Part shown: piece by piece, positions 24,308 to 33,289 of the stretch
Numbering within the stretch: position 1 is the stretch's first letter
How the letters are laid out: each line of letters starts with the position of its first letter
From: AC-32 sp963728765
GTDB taxonomy: Bacteria > Actinomycetota > Thermoleophilia > Gaiellales > Gaiellaceae
Direction: 5' to 3'
Assembly: GCA_963728765.1 (NCBI GenBank)
Contig: CAVSKX010000002.1
Location: forward strand, 62,001-126,000
Length of the DNA stretch: 64,000 bases
Notes under the pieces: generated by a model
What the model saw: the letters and a program-made list of their open reading frames with translations, nothing else
What the model was told of the DNA's origin: nothing
The model's database searches: none
Position numbers and translations under genes: made by a program

Positions 24308-25240
24308 TTACACGCCGAACGGCGGGCCAGTCATGTACTTGAAGCCGCTGTCGACGGCAAGCGTCACCACGATCGACCCCTGCGGCAACCTCTCAGCCAG
24401 CCGCAGGGCTCCCACGACGTTCGCGCCGCTCGAGGTCCCGGCGAAGATGCCTTCTTCCTGCGCGAGGCGGACGGTCATCGCCAGCGCCTCGCCGTCGTCG
24501 ATCGCCCAGACTTCGTCGACGTTGGCCGGATCCCAGAGCGGCGGCACCATCCCCGACCAGCCCTGCATCGCGAACGAGCCGCTCGGCCCGCCGGTGATCG
24601 CAGCCGACCCCGCCGGCTCGAGCCCGACCACCCGCATGTCCGGCTTTTGCTCCTTCAGCGCCGCAGCCACCCCGAGCAGCGCGCTCGCGGTGCCGATCCC
24701 CTGGACGAACGCCGCGACCGTGCCGTCGGTCTGCTCCCAGATCTCCCGGCCGAGCGCCGCCCGGTGGCCCGGGATGGAGTACGGGTTGTTGAACTGGTCG
24801 GTCGCGTACGTGCCGGGCTCGCCAGCGAGCTCGGCGGCACGCTCGATCATGTTCTCGATGTCCTGCGCGGTGACACGCCCGCGCTCCTCGACCGCCGGCA
24901 GCAGTTCCAGCTCCGCCCCGAGCGCGCTCGTAAGCCGGATGCGCTCCTCGCTGAAGCACTCGGAGATGACGATCTTCGCGGCGTAGCCCTTCGCCCTGCA
25001 GACGAACGCAAGCGCCGGCCCGGTGCTGCCACCGGTGTACTCGACGACGGTCGTGCCCGGCTCGAGCAGGCCGTCGCGCTCGGCGCCCTCGATCATCGAG
25101 AGCGCCATGCGGTCCTTCATCGACCCGGTCGGGTTGCGGTACTCGAGCTTCACCCAGATCTCGACGCCCTCCGGCGGGATCCGCTGGAGCCGGACAAGCG
25201 CGGTGTCGCCGATCTGGTCGAGGATCCCGGTCGCCGCCAC
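24308..25240 (-). CDS. Cysteine synthase-family PLP enzyme, atypical TGGSTG subtype
   Basis: 310 residues. PLP lysine in NPTGSMKDRMAL; the phosphate/amino-acid loop reads VEYTGGSTGPALAF where CysK proteins have TSGNTG; the C-terminal PLP-ring loop is GIFAGTSSGANVVGAL. The fold and length match O-acetylserine sulfhydrylase/cystathionine beta-synthase-type enzymes. The loop change (SGN to GGS) marks a divergent branch, so the sulfur or amino acid substrate should not be assumed. Last gene of a GNAT-GMC-GH3 string; 9 bases after the GH3 gene. Confidence 0.8.
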   Translation of the reverse strand: MAATGILDQIGDTALVRLQRIPPEGVEIWVKLEYRNPTGSMKDRMALSMIEGAERDGLLEPGTTVVEYTGGSTGPALAFVCRAKGYAAKIVISECFSEERIRLTSALGAELELLPAVEERGRVTAQDIENMIERAAELAGEPGTYATDQFNNPYSIPGHRAALGREIWEQTDGTVAAFVQGIGTASALLGVAAALKEQKPDMRVVGLEPAGSAAITGGPSGSFAMQGWSGMVPPLWDPANVDEVWAIDDGEALAMTVRLAQEEGIFAGTSSGANVVGALRLAERLPQGSIVVTLAVDSGFKYMTGPPFGV

Positions 25241-25249
25241 GCCGCGAGC

Positions 25250-26293
25250 CTACAGCCGCACCTTCAGCCGGAGGATCCTCGCGTACGACGTCTCCAGGGT
25301 GACACGGCCGATCCGGCCGCTCTGCACGGCGCGGAGCAACGACGTAAAGACGCTGCGCGTCGCCGCCTCGGAGCCGGTCAGCAGAATCAGGTCGGTGCCG
25401 GCGTTCGCGGCGCCGATCGCGAGCCCGTTTGGCGGGATGCCGCGGACGTGCGCGGCGCCGTCGAGCGAATCGGTCATCGAGACGCCGCTGAAGCCGAGCT
25501 CGCGCCGCAACAGCGTGCTCGCAATGGCGCGCGACCAGCCGGCGGCGTTGACCGGGTCGTAGGCGTCGTAGATCGCGTTCGAAAGCATGATCACGGGCAC
25601 GGCCTGGCGGATCCCGCGTCGGAACGGCACGAGCCCGGGCGCGAGGCGGCTGCGAGGAGCCCTGATCCGGACCAGTGCCCGGTCGGTATTTCGAAGCGCG
25701 AGCCCGAGGCCGGGGAAGTGCTTCATCGTTGCCACCGCGTGGCCGGCGCGGAGCCCGAGCGCGAAGTCGGCGGCCTTCACGGCGGTCTGCTCCGCGTCGA
25801 ACGACCAGGTCCGGCCCTGCCGATACATGGCGGAGGCGCGGGAGACGGGGACGTCTGCTACCGGGGCGAGATCGACGTTGATCCCCAGCGCTCGCAGCGC
25901 CGCCCCGGTGCGCCGGCCCTGCTCTCGCGCGCGTGAACCCATCTGGGCGGGCGCCAGCGACGGTGGCGCCCACGAGACGGTCTTCACGTCGCCGCCCTCC
26001 TGGTCGACCGAGATCAGCAGCTTCGGCCGGCCACCGGCAGCTGCGGCCGCCTGCAGCGAGCGCGTGATCCGCCGCAAACCCACACTCGTCCGGAAGTTGA
26101 ATCCGTGGACGATCACGCCGCCCACCTCGCCTCGCCGCACTCGCGCCAAGAGTGAAGCCGTGGGCGTTGTGCCCTGCATGGTGACGACGAGCTTCTGGCC
26201 GACCAGCTGCGCGAGCGTCGGTGGCGCAGTCTCGCGCGCCGGCGCGGCTCCCGCGACGACGAGGGCAAGGCAGGCCGCAGCGGCTGCTCGCAT
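25250..26293 (-). CDS. Secreted glycoside hydrolase family 3 protein, NagZ-like with altered dyad
   Basis: 347 residues from ATG 26293, overlapping the GMC stop (TGATG). Signal peptide (AAAAACLALVVAGAAPA). GH3 features: LLISVDQEGGDV, LGINVDLAPVADVP, ATMKHFPGLG and the nucleophile region FSGVSMTDSLDG. In NagZ beta-N-acetylglucosaminidases the KHFPGHG motif is followed by a DSH dyad; here the loop reads LALRNTDRALV with no DSH His. So it has the fold but probably uses another acid/base or another substrate. Confidence 0.82.
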   Translation of the reverse strand: MRAAAAACLALVVAGAAPARETAPPTLAQLVGQKLVVTMQGTTPTASLLARVRRGEVGGVIVHGFNFRTSVGLRRITRSLQAAAAAGGRPKLLISVDQEGGDVKTVSWAPPSLAPAQMGSRAREQGRRTGAALRALGINVDLAPVADVPVSRASAMYRQGRTWSFDAEQTAVKAADFALGLRAGHAVATMKHFPGLGLALRNTDRALVRIRAPRSRLAPGLVPFRRGIRQAVPVIMLSNAIYDAYDPVNAAGWSRAIASTLLRRELGFSGVSMTDSLDGAAHVRGIPPNGLAIGAANAGTDLILLTGSEAATRSVFTSLLRAVQSGRIGRVTLETSYARILRLKVRL

Positions 26294-27759
26294 CACGAGG
26301 CGCGGATGAGGTCGGCAGCTTTCTCGGCGATAACGACCGTTGGCCAGTTCGTGTGGCCGCGCGGCACGCGCGGGATCACGGAGGCATCCGCGACTCGCAG
26401 TCCGTTGACCCCGCGCACGCGAAGGTCGGCATCCACAACGGTTCCCATCGCGCACGTGCCGACCGGGTGGTAGAGCGTGTGCGCCTTCGCGCGCACCACC
26501 CCGGCCAGCTCCTCGTCGGTCTGGGCCTCCACTCCCGGGAGAAGCTCCTCGAGTACCACCGGCTTCAGCGCCGAGGTCTCGAGCAGCCGCCGCGCAAGGC
26601 GAACGCCGTGCAGCAGCACCCGAAGGTCGTCGTCGTCGGAGAGGTAGCCGGGATCGATCATCGGCGGTTCGAACGGATCGTGCGACCGAAGCCAGACCCG
26701 CCCGATGCTCCGCGGCTGCAGCGCGATCGTGCCGATGGTCAGCCCGTGGGTCAGCGGCGGCGCGAGCCCCTCGTCGACGAACAGGACGGGCGCGAAGATC
26801 AGCTCCAGGTCCGGTGCCTCGAGCTCCGGGCTCGTGCGCACGAAGGCGGCGGCCTCGGCGACGTTGGACGTCAGCGGGCCGCGCCGCAGGATCAGGTACC
26901 GAAGAATGTTCTGCCACGACTCCGCGGTGTAGAGCGTCCGCGTGTTACTCGTCGTCGCGAGCAGGCCCCCGACGAGGTGGTCCTGGAGGTTCTCGCCGAC
27001 CCCGGCAGCGTCGATTCCGGAGAGAAGGAGCAGGTGCGGCGACCCGATCGCGCCGGCGCTGACGATCACCTCGCGCCGCGCCGTCACGCGCTCGACCTGC
27101 CCGTCGCGGCGCACTTCGACGCCCAGCGCGCGACCATTCTCGAGAACGACGCGAGCTGCGTGCGCGCGGGTCAGCACCTCGAGATTCGGCCGCCGGCGTG
27201 CGGGACGGAGGTAGCCGTCCGCGACGCTCCAACGCCGGCCGCGGCGCTGGTTCACGAGCACCTGGGCGACGCCCTCGGGCGCGGGTGCGTTCAGATCGGG
27301 GGCCCTCGGAATCCCGACCTCGACGGCCGCCGCGACGAAGGCGCTGGTGAGCGGGCTCGGGTCGCGCTGCTCGGCGAGCGCGAACGGCCCGACACTGCGC
27401 TCGAAGTACGGCTGAAGCTCGTCCCAGCTCCAGCCGGGAATCCCCCAGCCGTCGTAGTCGGCGCGGTGGCCGCGGATCGCCATCTGCGCGTTGATCGACG
27501 AGCAGCCGCCGATCACCTTGCCGCGCGGGAAGGCGACCTCCCGCCCGTCCAGCCCTGCCTGCGGTGCGGTCGAGAAGCCCCAGTCGAGCTCACTGCGGTA
27601 GAGCTTCGAGAACGCCGCGGGCACGCGGATCTCGAGCTTCCGGTCCGCCCCGCCGGCCTCGAGCAGCAGCACCGACGTCGCCGGGTCTTGACTCAGCCGC
27701 GACGCGAGCACGCAGCCGGCCGAGCCCGCACCGACGACGATGTAGTCGACCTCCGTCAC
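26293..27759 (-). CDS. GMC-family FAD oxidoreductase (choline dehydrogenase-like)
   Basis: 488 residues. Dinucleotide-binding VDYIVVGAGSAGCVLASRLS at the N-terminus, the ATG-type FAD motif PRGKVIGGCSSINAQMAIRG, the second GMC signature GAIGSPHLLLLSGI, and the C-terminal catalytic region TLYHPVGTCAMG...VRGVNGLRVADASVIPRVPRGHTN. Oxidises a primary alcohol of unknown identity. 3 bases after the GNAT gene and overlapping the GH3 gene. Confidence 0.92.
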   Translation of the reverse strand: MTEVDYIVVGAGSAGCVLASRLSQDPATSVLLLEAGGADRKLEIRVPAAFSKLYRSELDWGFSTAPQAGLDGREVAFPRGKVIGGCSSINAQMAIRGHRADYDGWGIPGWSWDELQPYFERSVGPFALAEQRDPSPLTSAFVAAAVEVGIPRAPDLNAPAPEGVAQVLVNQRRGRRWSVADGYLRPARRRPNLEVLTRAHAARVVLENGRALGVEVRRDGQVERVTARREVIVSAGAIGSPHLLLLSGIDAAGVGENLQDHLVGGLLATTSNTRTLYTAESWQNILRYLILRRGPLTSNVAEAAAFVRTSPELEAPDLELIFAPVLFVDEGLAPPLTHGLTIGTIALQPRSIGRVWLRSHDPFEPPMIDPGYLSDDDDLRVLLHGVRLARRLLETSALKPVVLEELLPGVEAQTDEELAGVVRAKAHTLYHPVGTCAMGTVVDADLRVRGVNGLRVADASVIPRVPRGHTNWPTVVIAEKAADLIRAS

Positions 27760-27762
27760 GCC

Positions 27763-28206
27763 TCAGAGCTCGACGCCCAGCACATCGAGCACCCGCCCCC
27801 ACTCCGTGACCTCGCTGTCTCGCACGTACGTGGCCCCCATCCGCTCGTAGAAGCCGTGCGCGTTCGGCTCGGCCTCCCACTCGAGCCGCCGAGCGCCGAG
27901 CTCGCGGGCGCGGCCGGCGACGTGCTCGAACAGGAGCCGGCCCACTCCGCGGCCGATCCAGGGCGGGTCGATCCAGAGGTCCTCGAGCCAGCCGACCTCG
28001 CCGCGCGGGATCAGCGAGGCCCACCCGACCGGCGCACCGTCCGCTTCCGCGATGTACACCTCGCGCCTGCTCAGGCTCTCGGCGTCGAAGTCGCCGCCCA
28101 ACGCCCACGCCTCGACCTGCCCGCGGTCGTAGCCCCAGTGCGCCTTGGCCTCGACCGCGATCTGGCGCAGCCGCGGAACGTCGCCCTCGGTCCCCGCGCG
28201 GATCAC
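27763..28206 (-). CDS. GNAT-family N-acetyltransferase
   Basis: About 147 residues from GTG 28206 (start uncertain; in-frame GTG codons lie up to 28227, none with an SD). Standard GNAT elements: IRAGTEGDVPRLRQI at the N-terminus, WLEDLWIDPPWIGRGVGRLLFEHV as the acetyl-CoA pyrophosphate loop, and NAHGFYERMGATYVRDSEV near the end. Substrate unknown. First gene of the GNAT-GMC-GH3-CysK-like unit, beginning just after a strong terminator. Confidence 0.85.
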   Translation of the reverse strand: MIRAGTEGDVPRLRQIAVEAKAHWGYDRGQVEAWALGGDFDAESLSRREVYIAEADGAPVGWASLIPRGEVGWLEDLWIDPPWIGRGVGRLLFEHVAGRARELGARRLEWEAEPNAHGFYERMGATYVRDSEVTEWGRVLDVLGVEL

Positions 28207-28233
28207 CACGACGACACCGTGCCACACGGCAGA

Positions 28234-28261
28234 CGAAGGGCCCCGTTGACGGGGCCCTTCG
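28234..28261. terminator. Strong hairpin terminator after the propeller gene
   Basis: Perfect 12-bp inverted repeat CGAAGGGCCCCG / CGGGGCCCTTCG with a 4-base loop, 17 bases past the stop of the 906-residue gene. It isolates that gene from the GNAT operon on the same strand. Confidence 0.85.
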
Positions 28262-28278
28262 AGAATTCGATGACCGTG

Positions 28279-30999
28279 TTACTTGAGGCGAAGCCGGAAC
28301 GCGCCGCGGCCGTGCGTCGCGGCGTAGAGCAGCCGGTCGCCGTTGTTCCCGTCCGCGATGGTGACGCCCGCGACTGCCGCCATCGGCAGGCCGTCGGCGG
28401 CCGGGATCCACCCCGTCTCGCCCGCGACACGGCGGTAGACGCCGAAGTCGGTCGAGACGTAGAGGTCACCCGTCGCTGTGTCGATCACCGCGTCGTTCAC
28501 CGGCTGGTCGCCGATGTCGGACGAGATGTTCGTCCACGCCGCGGTGTGCGACGCCGGGTCGTAGACGACGTCGAAGACGTGACCGAGCGTCGTCGGCGTG
28601 TTTGCCTCGTAACCCGAGAACGTCACGATCGCATGGTTCGCGTTCGTCGGGTCGACGAAGACTGACGACGGGACGCGATTCGGCTGCGCCGCCGTGTCGA
28701 TCCGGGTGAACGTGATGCTCCCGATCGGTGCATTCGCATCCTGCGTGACGAAAACGCGACCACCCTGCGAGGCGACCCACATCGTGCCGGCGTCGCGTCC
28801 GCGCGAGACCGCCGTCAGGGTGCCGCCGGCCTTGGTGCCGAGGCCCGCCGCGGTCAGCGACGATGACATCGGCTTCCAGTGGTCGGCGGAGCCGCAGGCA
28901 CCCGTGTAGAGCAGGTCGCTCGTGCCGAACTCGTTGGCGGCGGTGTTGCAGTGCTGCTCGAGGAAGGAGCGGTCGCCGCCGAGGTCCTGCGTGCGCCAGA
29001 CACGCTGAGCACCGACGAAGATCGTGTGCGATACGACCGGGTCGGAGATCACCGGCGCGTAGAAGCGCTGGCCCTCCGCCGTCCCGGTGATGAACACGTC
29101 GCCGATCCACAGCCACGATGCCGGGTTGTCGCCGTCGTAGTTGATGTCCATCTGCCCGCCGGTGTAGGTGTGGAAGCGGGTCTTCGGCTCCGTTGCGTCG
29201 AAGCCGGAGTCGCCGCCGTCACCGGTGAGCGGCAGGAACCAGGTCGCCGCGCCCGAGAAGGACAGCGTGCCGTTGTCCTGCGTGCCGGTCGACGCGGTGT
29301 CGGACAGGTATGGGCTGACGGCGATGCTGTTCATCTGAAGCGTGCCGAGGCCGGCGTTCACCGGCTCCAGCTTCGCCGGAATGCGGCTGAGCCACGACTG
29401 GCAGTCGGCGAGGAACGCGTCGCCGAGGCCGCGCCCGTTGCACATGCTCGAGCCGTCGACGAACTTGCCGTTCGTGCGGATCACGCCGCCGTCCGAACCA
29501 GCGAAGAACTGGTTCGGGTTGCCGGGCACGAAGACGACCGCGTGCTGGTCAGGATGCATCGACTCGCCCTGCGGATCGCCCGTCATGTCCTTCCACGTGA
29601 GGCCGGCGTCCGTGGACATCAGCACCGACCGGCCGTTCGAACGCATGCCGCCCGGGGCCGCGTACGGCTTGAGCTCCTCGTAGTGCATGAGCCCGCTGAC
29701 CACGACCTCGTCCGGGTCGTCAGCCGGCGAGGCGATGTACATGTCGTAGAAGCACTGCGAGCCGACGAGCGGCGTGTTGCAGTAGTTGTAGACCGCGTTG
29801 CCGGGGGTGCCCGCCGTCGGATTCGACAGGCGCGTCCACGCGGCGTTGTTCGAGGCAGTCAGCGTCGCCGCCGACTGGCTCGCGTCGTCGACACGGTAGA
29901 CCTGAGCTCCCGTCGGGGCGACCGCGCCGCCGTTCGCGTCGGCGAGGTACATGCGCGTCTTCCCGTCCTTCACGACCGGAGAGAACGTGAAGCGGCCGCT
30001 GGCGGTGCGGCTGAAGATCGTCTCCCACGCACCGTCGTTCGTCGAGCGCGTGATCCCGACGGCACCGATCGCCCCGTACAGCACGTTCGGGTTGCCCGGA
30101 TCGAAGCGCACTTCGTACGCCGTGCCGGGACGCGTCAGCGCCCAGTTGGCGCCGCCGTCATGGGTCTCCCAGATACCGGTGGCGGGCGAGTCCGCCGCGA
30201 CCGTCCCGGTGCTGGTGCTGTTCGAGCCGAGGCCGCGGACTCCCGAGCGGGTCGCGATCGCGATGTGGCTCGGATCGCCGGGCTCGATGGCGGTCCCGCC
30301 GATCGCCCGGAGGTTCGAGATCGCAGCCGCACCGGGGACGGGCGACCAGTGCGCACCGTCGTCGGTCGTCCGGTAGAGGCCGACGCCCGCCTCGCTGTCT
30401 CCGCTGGCGTTCGCCTCGCCTGAGCCGACATAGATCGTCTTGCCTGTCGCGTCGTTCGGGTCGACGGTGATCGAGCCGATCGCGTTCGTGGGGATCCCGT
30501 CCGAGATGAACTTCCACGACGGGTTCGGAGCGAGCGCGTTCTTCGAGCGCCAGACGCCGCCGCCGGCCGCGCCGACGTAGAGCGTGCACTCCTGCGCCTT
30601 GCACTTCGGGTCGATCGCGAGCGCGGTCACGCGGCCCGACCACTGTGTCGGTGCCGTGAACGCCTGCGTTCCGAGCCGGTCGACGTTGAGCGTCTCAGGC
30701 CCGAGGAAGTCCCATTTCGAGCCGAGCTTGGCTCCGCGGGCCTTGACCGCGGCGTTCGCCGAGATCGCGCCCTGGATCTGGGCGATCGAGATGTCGTCCA
30801 GCGGGAACGCGCGGTCGGAGTAGGCCTCCGCTGCCGCACCGCCGGAGTCGTCACGGCCGCCGCCTTCCAGCGCCGCGAGGTGTTGCAGGCCCCGAACCGA
30901 TTGCGCACCCGAGGTGCCTGTCGACCGTGCCAGCACCGCCGCGAGGACGACGGCGAAGCCTGCGATTACGAACACAGCGACTAAGCGCCGCGAAACCAT
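28279..30999 (-). CDS. Large secreted beta-propeller protein (sortilin/VPS10- or BNR-like repeats)
   Basis: 906 residues. N-terminal signal/anchor helix (VAVFVIAGFAVVLAAVLA). The body is full of repeats of the type Asp-box/BNR: LYRTTDDGAHWSPV, GIWETHDGGANWALT, VLMSTDAGLTWKDMT, GVIRTNGKFV, VWRTQDLGGDR, FVTQDANAP, GVYRRVAGETGW. Such repeats form seven- to ten-bladed propellers, as in sortilin or plant PSII-assembly proteins, and bind ligands or glycans. Ends with YAATHGRGAFRLRLK, the usual closing motif of this class. No catalytic sialidase residues can be identified. Expressed alone, bounded by a terminator. Confidence 0.82.
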   Translation of the reverse strand: MVSRRLVAVFVIAGFAVVLAAVLARSTGTSGAQSVRGLQHLAALEGGGRDDSGGAAAEAYSDRAFPLDDISIAQIQGAISANAAVKARGAKLGSKWDFLGPETLNVDRLGTQAFTAPTQWSGRVTALAIDPKCKAQECTLYVGAAGGGVWRSKNALAPNPSWKFISDGIPTNAIGSITVDPNDATGKTIYVGSGEANASGDSEAGVGLYRTTDDGAHWSPVPGAAAISNLRAIGGTAIEPGDPSHIAIATRSGVRGLGSNSTSTGTVAADSPATGIWETHDGGANWALTRPGTAYEVRFDPGNPNVLYGAIGAVGITRSTNDGAWETIFSRTASGRFTFSPVVKDGKTRMYLADANGGAVAPTGAQVYRVDDASQSAATLTASNNAAWTRLSNPTAGTPGNAVYNYCNTPLVGSQCFYDMYIASPADDPDEVVVSGLMHYEELKPYAAPGGMRSNGRSVLMSTDAGLTWKDMTGDPQGESMHPDQHAVVFVPGNPNQFFAGSDGGVIRTNGKFVDGSSMCNGRGLGDAFLADCQSWLSRIPAKLEPVNAGLGTLQMNSIAVSPYLSDTASTGTQDNGTLSFSGAATWFLPLTGDGGDSGFDATEPKTRFHTYTGGQMDINYDGDNPASWLWIGDVFITGTAEGQRFYAPVISDPVVSHTIFVGAQRVWRTQDLGGDRSFLEQHCNTAANEFGTSDLLYTGACGSADHWKPMSSSLTAAGLGTKAGGTLTAVSRGRDAGTMWVASQGGRVFVTQDANAPIGSITFTRIDTAAQPNRVPSSVFVDPTNANHAIVTFSGYEANTPTTLGHVFDVVYDPASHTAAWTNISSDIGDQPVNDAVIDTATGDLYVSTDFGVYRRVAGETGWIPAADGLPMAAVAGVTIADGNNGDRLLYAATHGRGAFRLRLK

Positions 31000-31023
31000 G
31001 TGGATCCCCCTTCGTAGCCTGGT

Positions 31024-31043
31024 TGCGAGAGCTATATCTCGCA
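31024..31043. promoter_or_regulatory. Inverted repeat upstream of the propeller gene
   Basis: TGCGAGA-GCTATA-TCTCGCA, a perfect 7-bp inverted repeat with an AT-rich centre, 24 bases upstream of the start codon at 30999 and between the peroxidase stop and this gene. It could be an operator or a short terminator of the peroxidase gene; no T-run follows. Confidence 0.4.
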
Positions 31044-31101
31044 GGGTCGACCAGACAAGTCAAGTGACAAGGCGGCGCTTCGCCCGGGTGGCGGTCGGGC
31101 T

Positions 31102-33036
31102 TTACGGGCTCGGGGCAGCCTCCTCTTTCTCCGTCGCCAGGAAGACGTTCGGCGCGACGCTCGCGCCCGTGTCGAGCTTGACCAGCTCGGCCAGCGTGTG
31201 GCGGTACGTGATCCCGTAGGTGCGCGCGATCACGCTCAGGAGCGGGTCGTTCGCGTAGTAGAACCGGTCGCCGTCGCGCAGGGCCTGGAACTGCCGCTTC
31301 CAGATCGCGAGCTGCAGCGACCCGAACTCCGTTCCGGCGAGGTGCGGCTCGGAAACCATGCCAGTGAACGCGTCGACCTTGTCCACGGACCCGTAGATCG
31401 CCTTCAGCCGGGCCGCCAGCGCGGTGCGGCGGACGCCGGCAACGGCGTCCTCGCCGGCCTCCTCGCTGCCGGGCTCGAGCGGGTTGCCCTCGTCGTCCTG
31501 CAGCTGGACGAAGTCCAGGATGTGGGGATCGTCGATCGGGCCCCCGCCGCGGATGAGCGGGTCGCGCGGGAAGCGCTCGGTCGACTCGCCTGTGAGCTCG
31601 GCGAAGGAGTGCACCGGGGCCAGGCCGTAGGCCTGCCGCAGCTGGTTGTAGTAGGGCATCCCGTGGTCGCGCCCGCGCTCGACGTCATCGGCACCGAGGT
31701 CGGCGACGCCCACGAAGCAGCCTTCGCTGATGACCGGAGCCCCGCACACGCTCGGATCGGGGATTCCGGGCTTCGGCACCTGGAAGAGCACACTGCGGAG
31801 CGAGTTGTCGATCTGCTCGTCGTTCTTGTACTGGCGCTCCGCGAGGCTCTCGAGGATCGGCGCCTCACCGACCTGTTCGAGCAGGTCGGGGTTCCCGAAT
31901 GCAGCAACGAGCGGGATCACGAGCATGACCGTCCCGTCGGCGTTCCGCTCGACCCTGATCCCCTCGGCGGGAAAGACCCGGGACAGCTGGTCCTCGGTGT
32001 ACGTCCCCGCAGGGACGGTCGGCTCGAACTCACCGTGGATCATGCTGTGCGCCCGGTAGCCGACGCTCGCGAACTCGTTCTCGAGACCGGGGTTGACGTT
32101 CGGGTCGTACCCGCGGTACGCGTCGAGCCTGACGCCCAGCGTGGGTAGGAACTCGTTGTAGGTGATGTACTGGATCTCGGCGCCGACGACGCGGCGGGCG
32201 AGCTCGAACTTCGCCTCCTCCGAGAGCCTCGATCGCGCCAGCGAGGCGACGATTCGGTTGTGCTCGCGGGCGAAGAGCGTGTGGATCGCGGTCAGCGCGA
32301 CGTTCTCGTTCGCCCGCACGTCGCCGGCCACGACTGCCTTCTCGGGGGTCGCCACGAGCGGCCCCATCAGGTCGACCGGCGGCGGAGTCACCGTCGGGCG
32401 CGCGTTCACGCGAGGCAGGTAGCTCCCTGCGCTCATCAGCAAGGACGCCTGGTTGTTCGCCGGGTTGCCGTCACCGGCCGTGCCGGCGCGAAGCCAATCC
32501 AGGCGCGACTTGTCGACGCCGTAGACATTCGACGCGTCGATGAAGCTGTCGATCGTGTTGATCTGCTGCCGCTCCGACTTCGTACCGGTGCCCGGTGCCG
32601 CAGGCGTGCGCGAGAACGCGAGTCCTCCGAAGTCGTTCTGGAAGCTCTCGAGCGGATCCTTCACGTCGAAGGCCATCGGCACGCTCTCTGCGGGCGTCTC
32701 GTCACGCAGGCCGATGTCGTGGTCGACGAACTGTCCCCACGCCCAGCCCCACTGCGAGGTGCCGTTCTCCGAGAACAGGTTCTGCCCCACGTCGTTGAAG
32801 ACGCGGTTGCTGACGTACCGCGGAGACGGCCCGGACATCATCTTCGCGATCCCGTCGGCGTAGTTCGCGGGAGCGACTCTCGGGTACTGCGTCCCTGCTT
32901 TCCCCCAGTCCGGGTGCCGCAGGTTGTTTCCACTGCCGTCCAGGGCTCGAACCACGATCGGGCCGGTCGAGCCGGATCCCGCTGCCACAGCGGCAAGCAG
33001 GAAGACGGCGATCATCGACATCGCGATCTTCTGCAT
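31102..33036 (-). CDS. Secreted animal-type heme peroxidase (peroxidasin/cyclooxygenase superfamily)
   Basis: 644 residues with an N-terminal signal peptide (KIAMSMIAVFLLAAVAAGSG). The distal heme site is WAWGQFVDHDIGL with the catalytic His; further conserved blocks are ALTAIHTLFAREHNRIV, EIQYITYNEFLPTLG, and the proximal His region ASVGYRAHSMIHGEF. The RGRDHGMPYYNQLRQAYGL block near residue 470 is classic for the superfamily. Uses H2O2 to oxidise halides or phenols outside the cell, and in bacteria may attack lignin-like or competitor targets. The adjacent propeller gene is on the same strand about 100 bases on and may be co-expressed. Confidence 0.93.
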   Translation of the reverse strand: MQKIAMSMIAVFLLAAVAAGSGSTGPIVVRALDGSGNNLRHPDWGKAGTQYPRVAPANYADGIAKMMSGPSPRYVSNRVFNDVGQNLFSENGTSQWGWAWGQFVDHDIGLRDETPAESVPMAFDVKDPLESFQNDFGGLAFSRTPAAPGTGTKSERQQINTIDSFIDASNVYGVDKSRLDWLRAGTAGDGNPANNQASLLMSAGSYLPRVNARPTVTPPPVDLMGPLVATPEKAVVAGDVRANENVALTAIHTLFAREHNRIVASLARSRLSEEAKFELARRVVGAEIQYITYNEFLPTLGVRLDAYRGYDPNVNPGLENEFASVGYRAHSMIHGEFEPTVPAGTYTEDQLSRVFPAEGIRVERNADGTVMLVIPLVAAFGNPDLLEQVGEAPILESLAERQYKNDEQIDNSLRSVLFQVPKPGIPDPSVCGAPVISEGCFVGVADLGADDVERGRDHGMPYYNQLRQAYGLAPVHSFAELTGESTERFPRDPLIRGGGPIDDPHILDFVQLQDDEGNPLEPGSEEAGEDAVAGVRRTALAARLKAIYGSVDKVDAFTGMVSEPHLAGTEFGSLQLAIWKRQFQALRDGDRFYYANDPLLSVIARTYGITYRHTLAELVKLDTGASVAPNVFLATEKEEAAPSP

Positions 33037-33289
33037 CCCTACCTCCCTCGGCGGCCTTTAGGAATGCGCCGCAGTAAATTCGCGCGTGTCTAGCTCAGAT
33101 GTAGGCGCCAGCTTTTCTCTCCCGTCCTGGGCGACGGGAGCCGTGCTTCAGCAACGACTCGGTGAACCACCCCCTCTCACCTGAACCCTTCGTCGCCGGC
33201 TCGAAGGGCGGGAAGCTACGCCCCTCCTCGGGCGGAGTCAAGGTCGCGGGGAAGGGGTTACTCTCCTTGGTCCGCAAATTGGGAGGAGC

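Noticed and set aside
26221..28665. Very long plus-strand open frame opposite the GMC/GH3 genes
   Set aside because: High-GC shadow: no SD or family motif, while the minus strand holds clear GH3, GMC and GNAT motifs.
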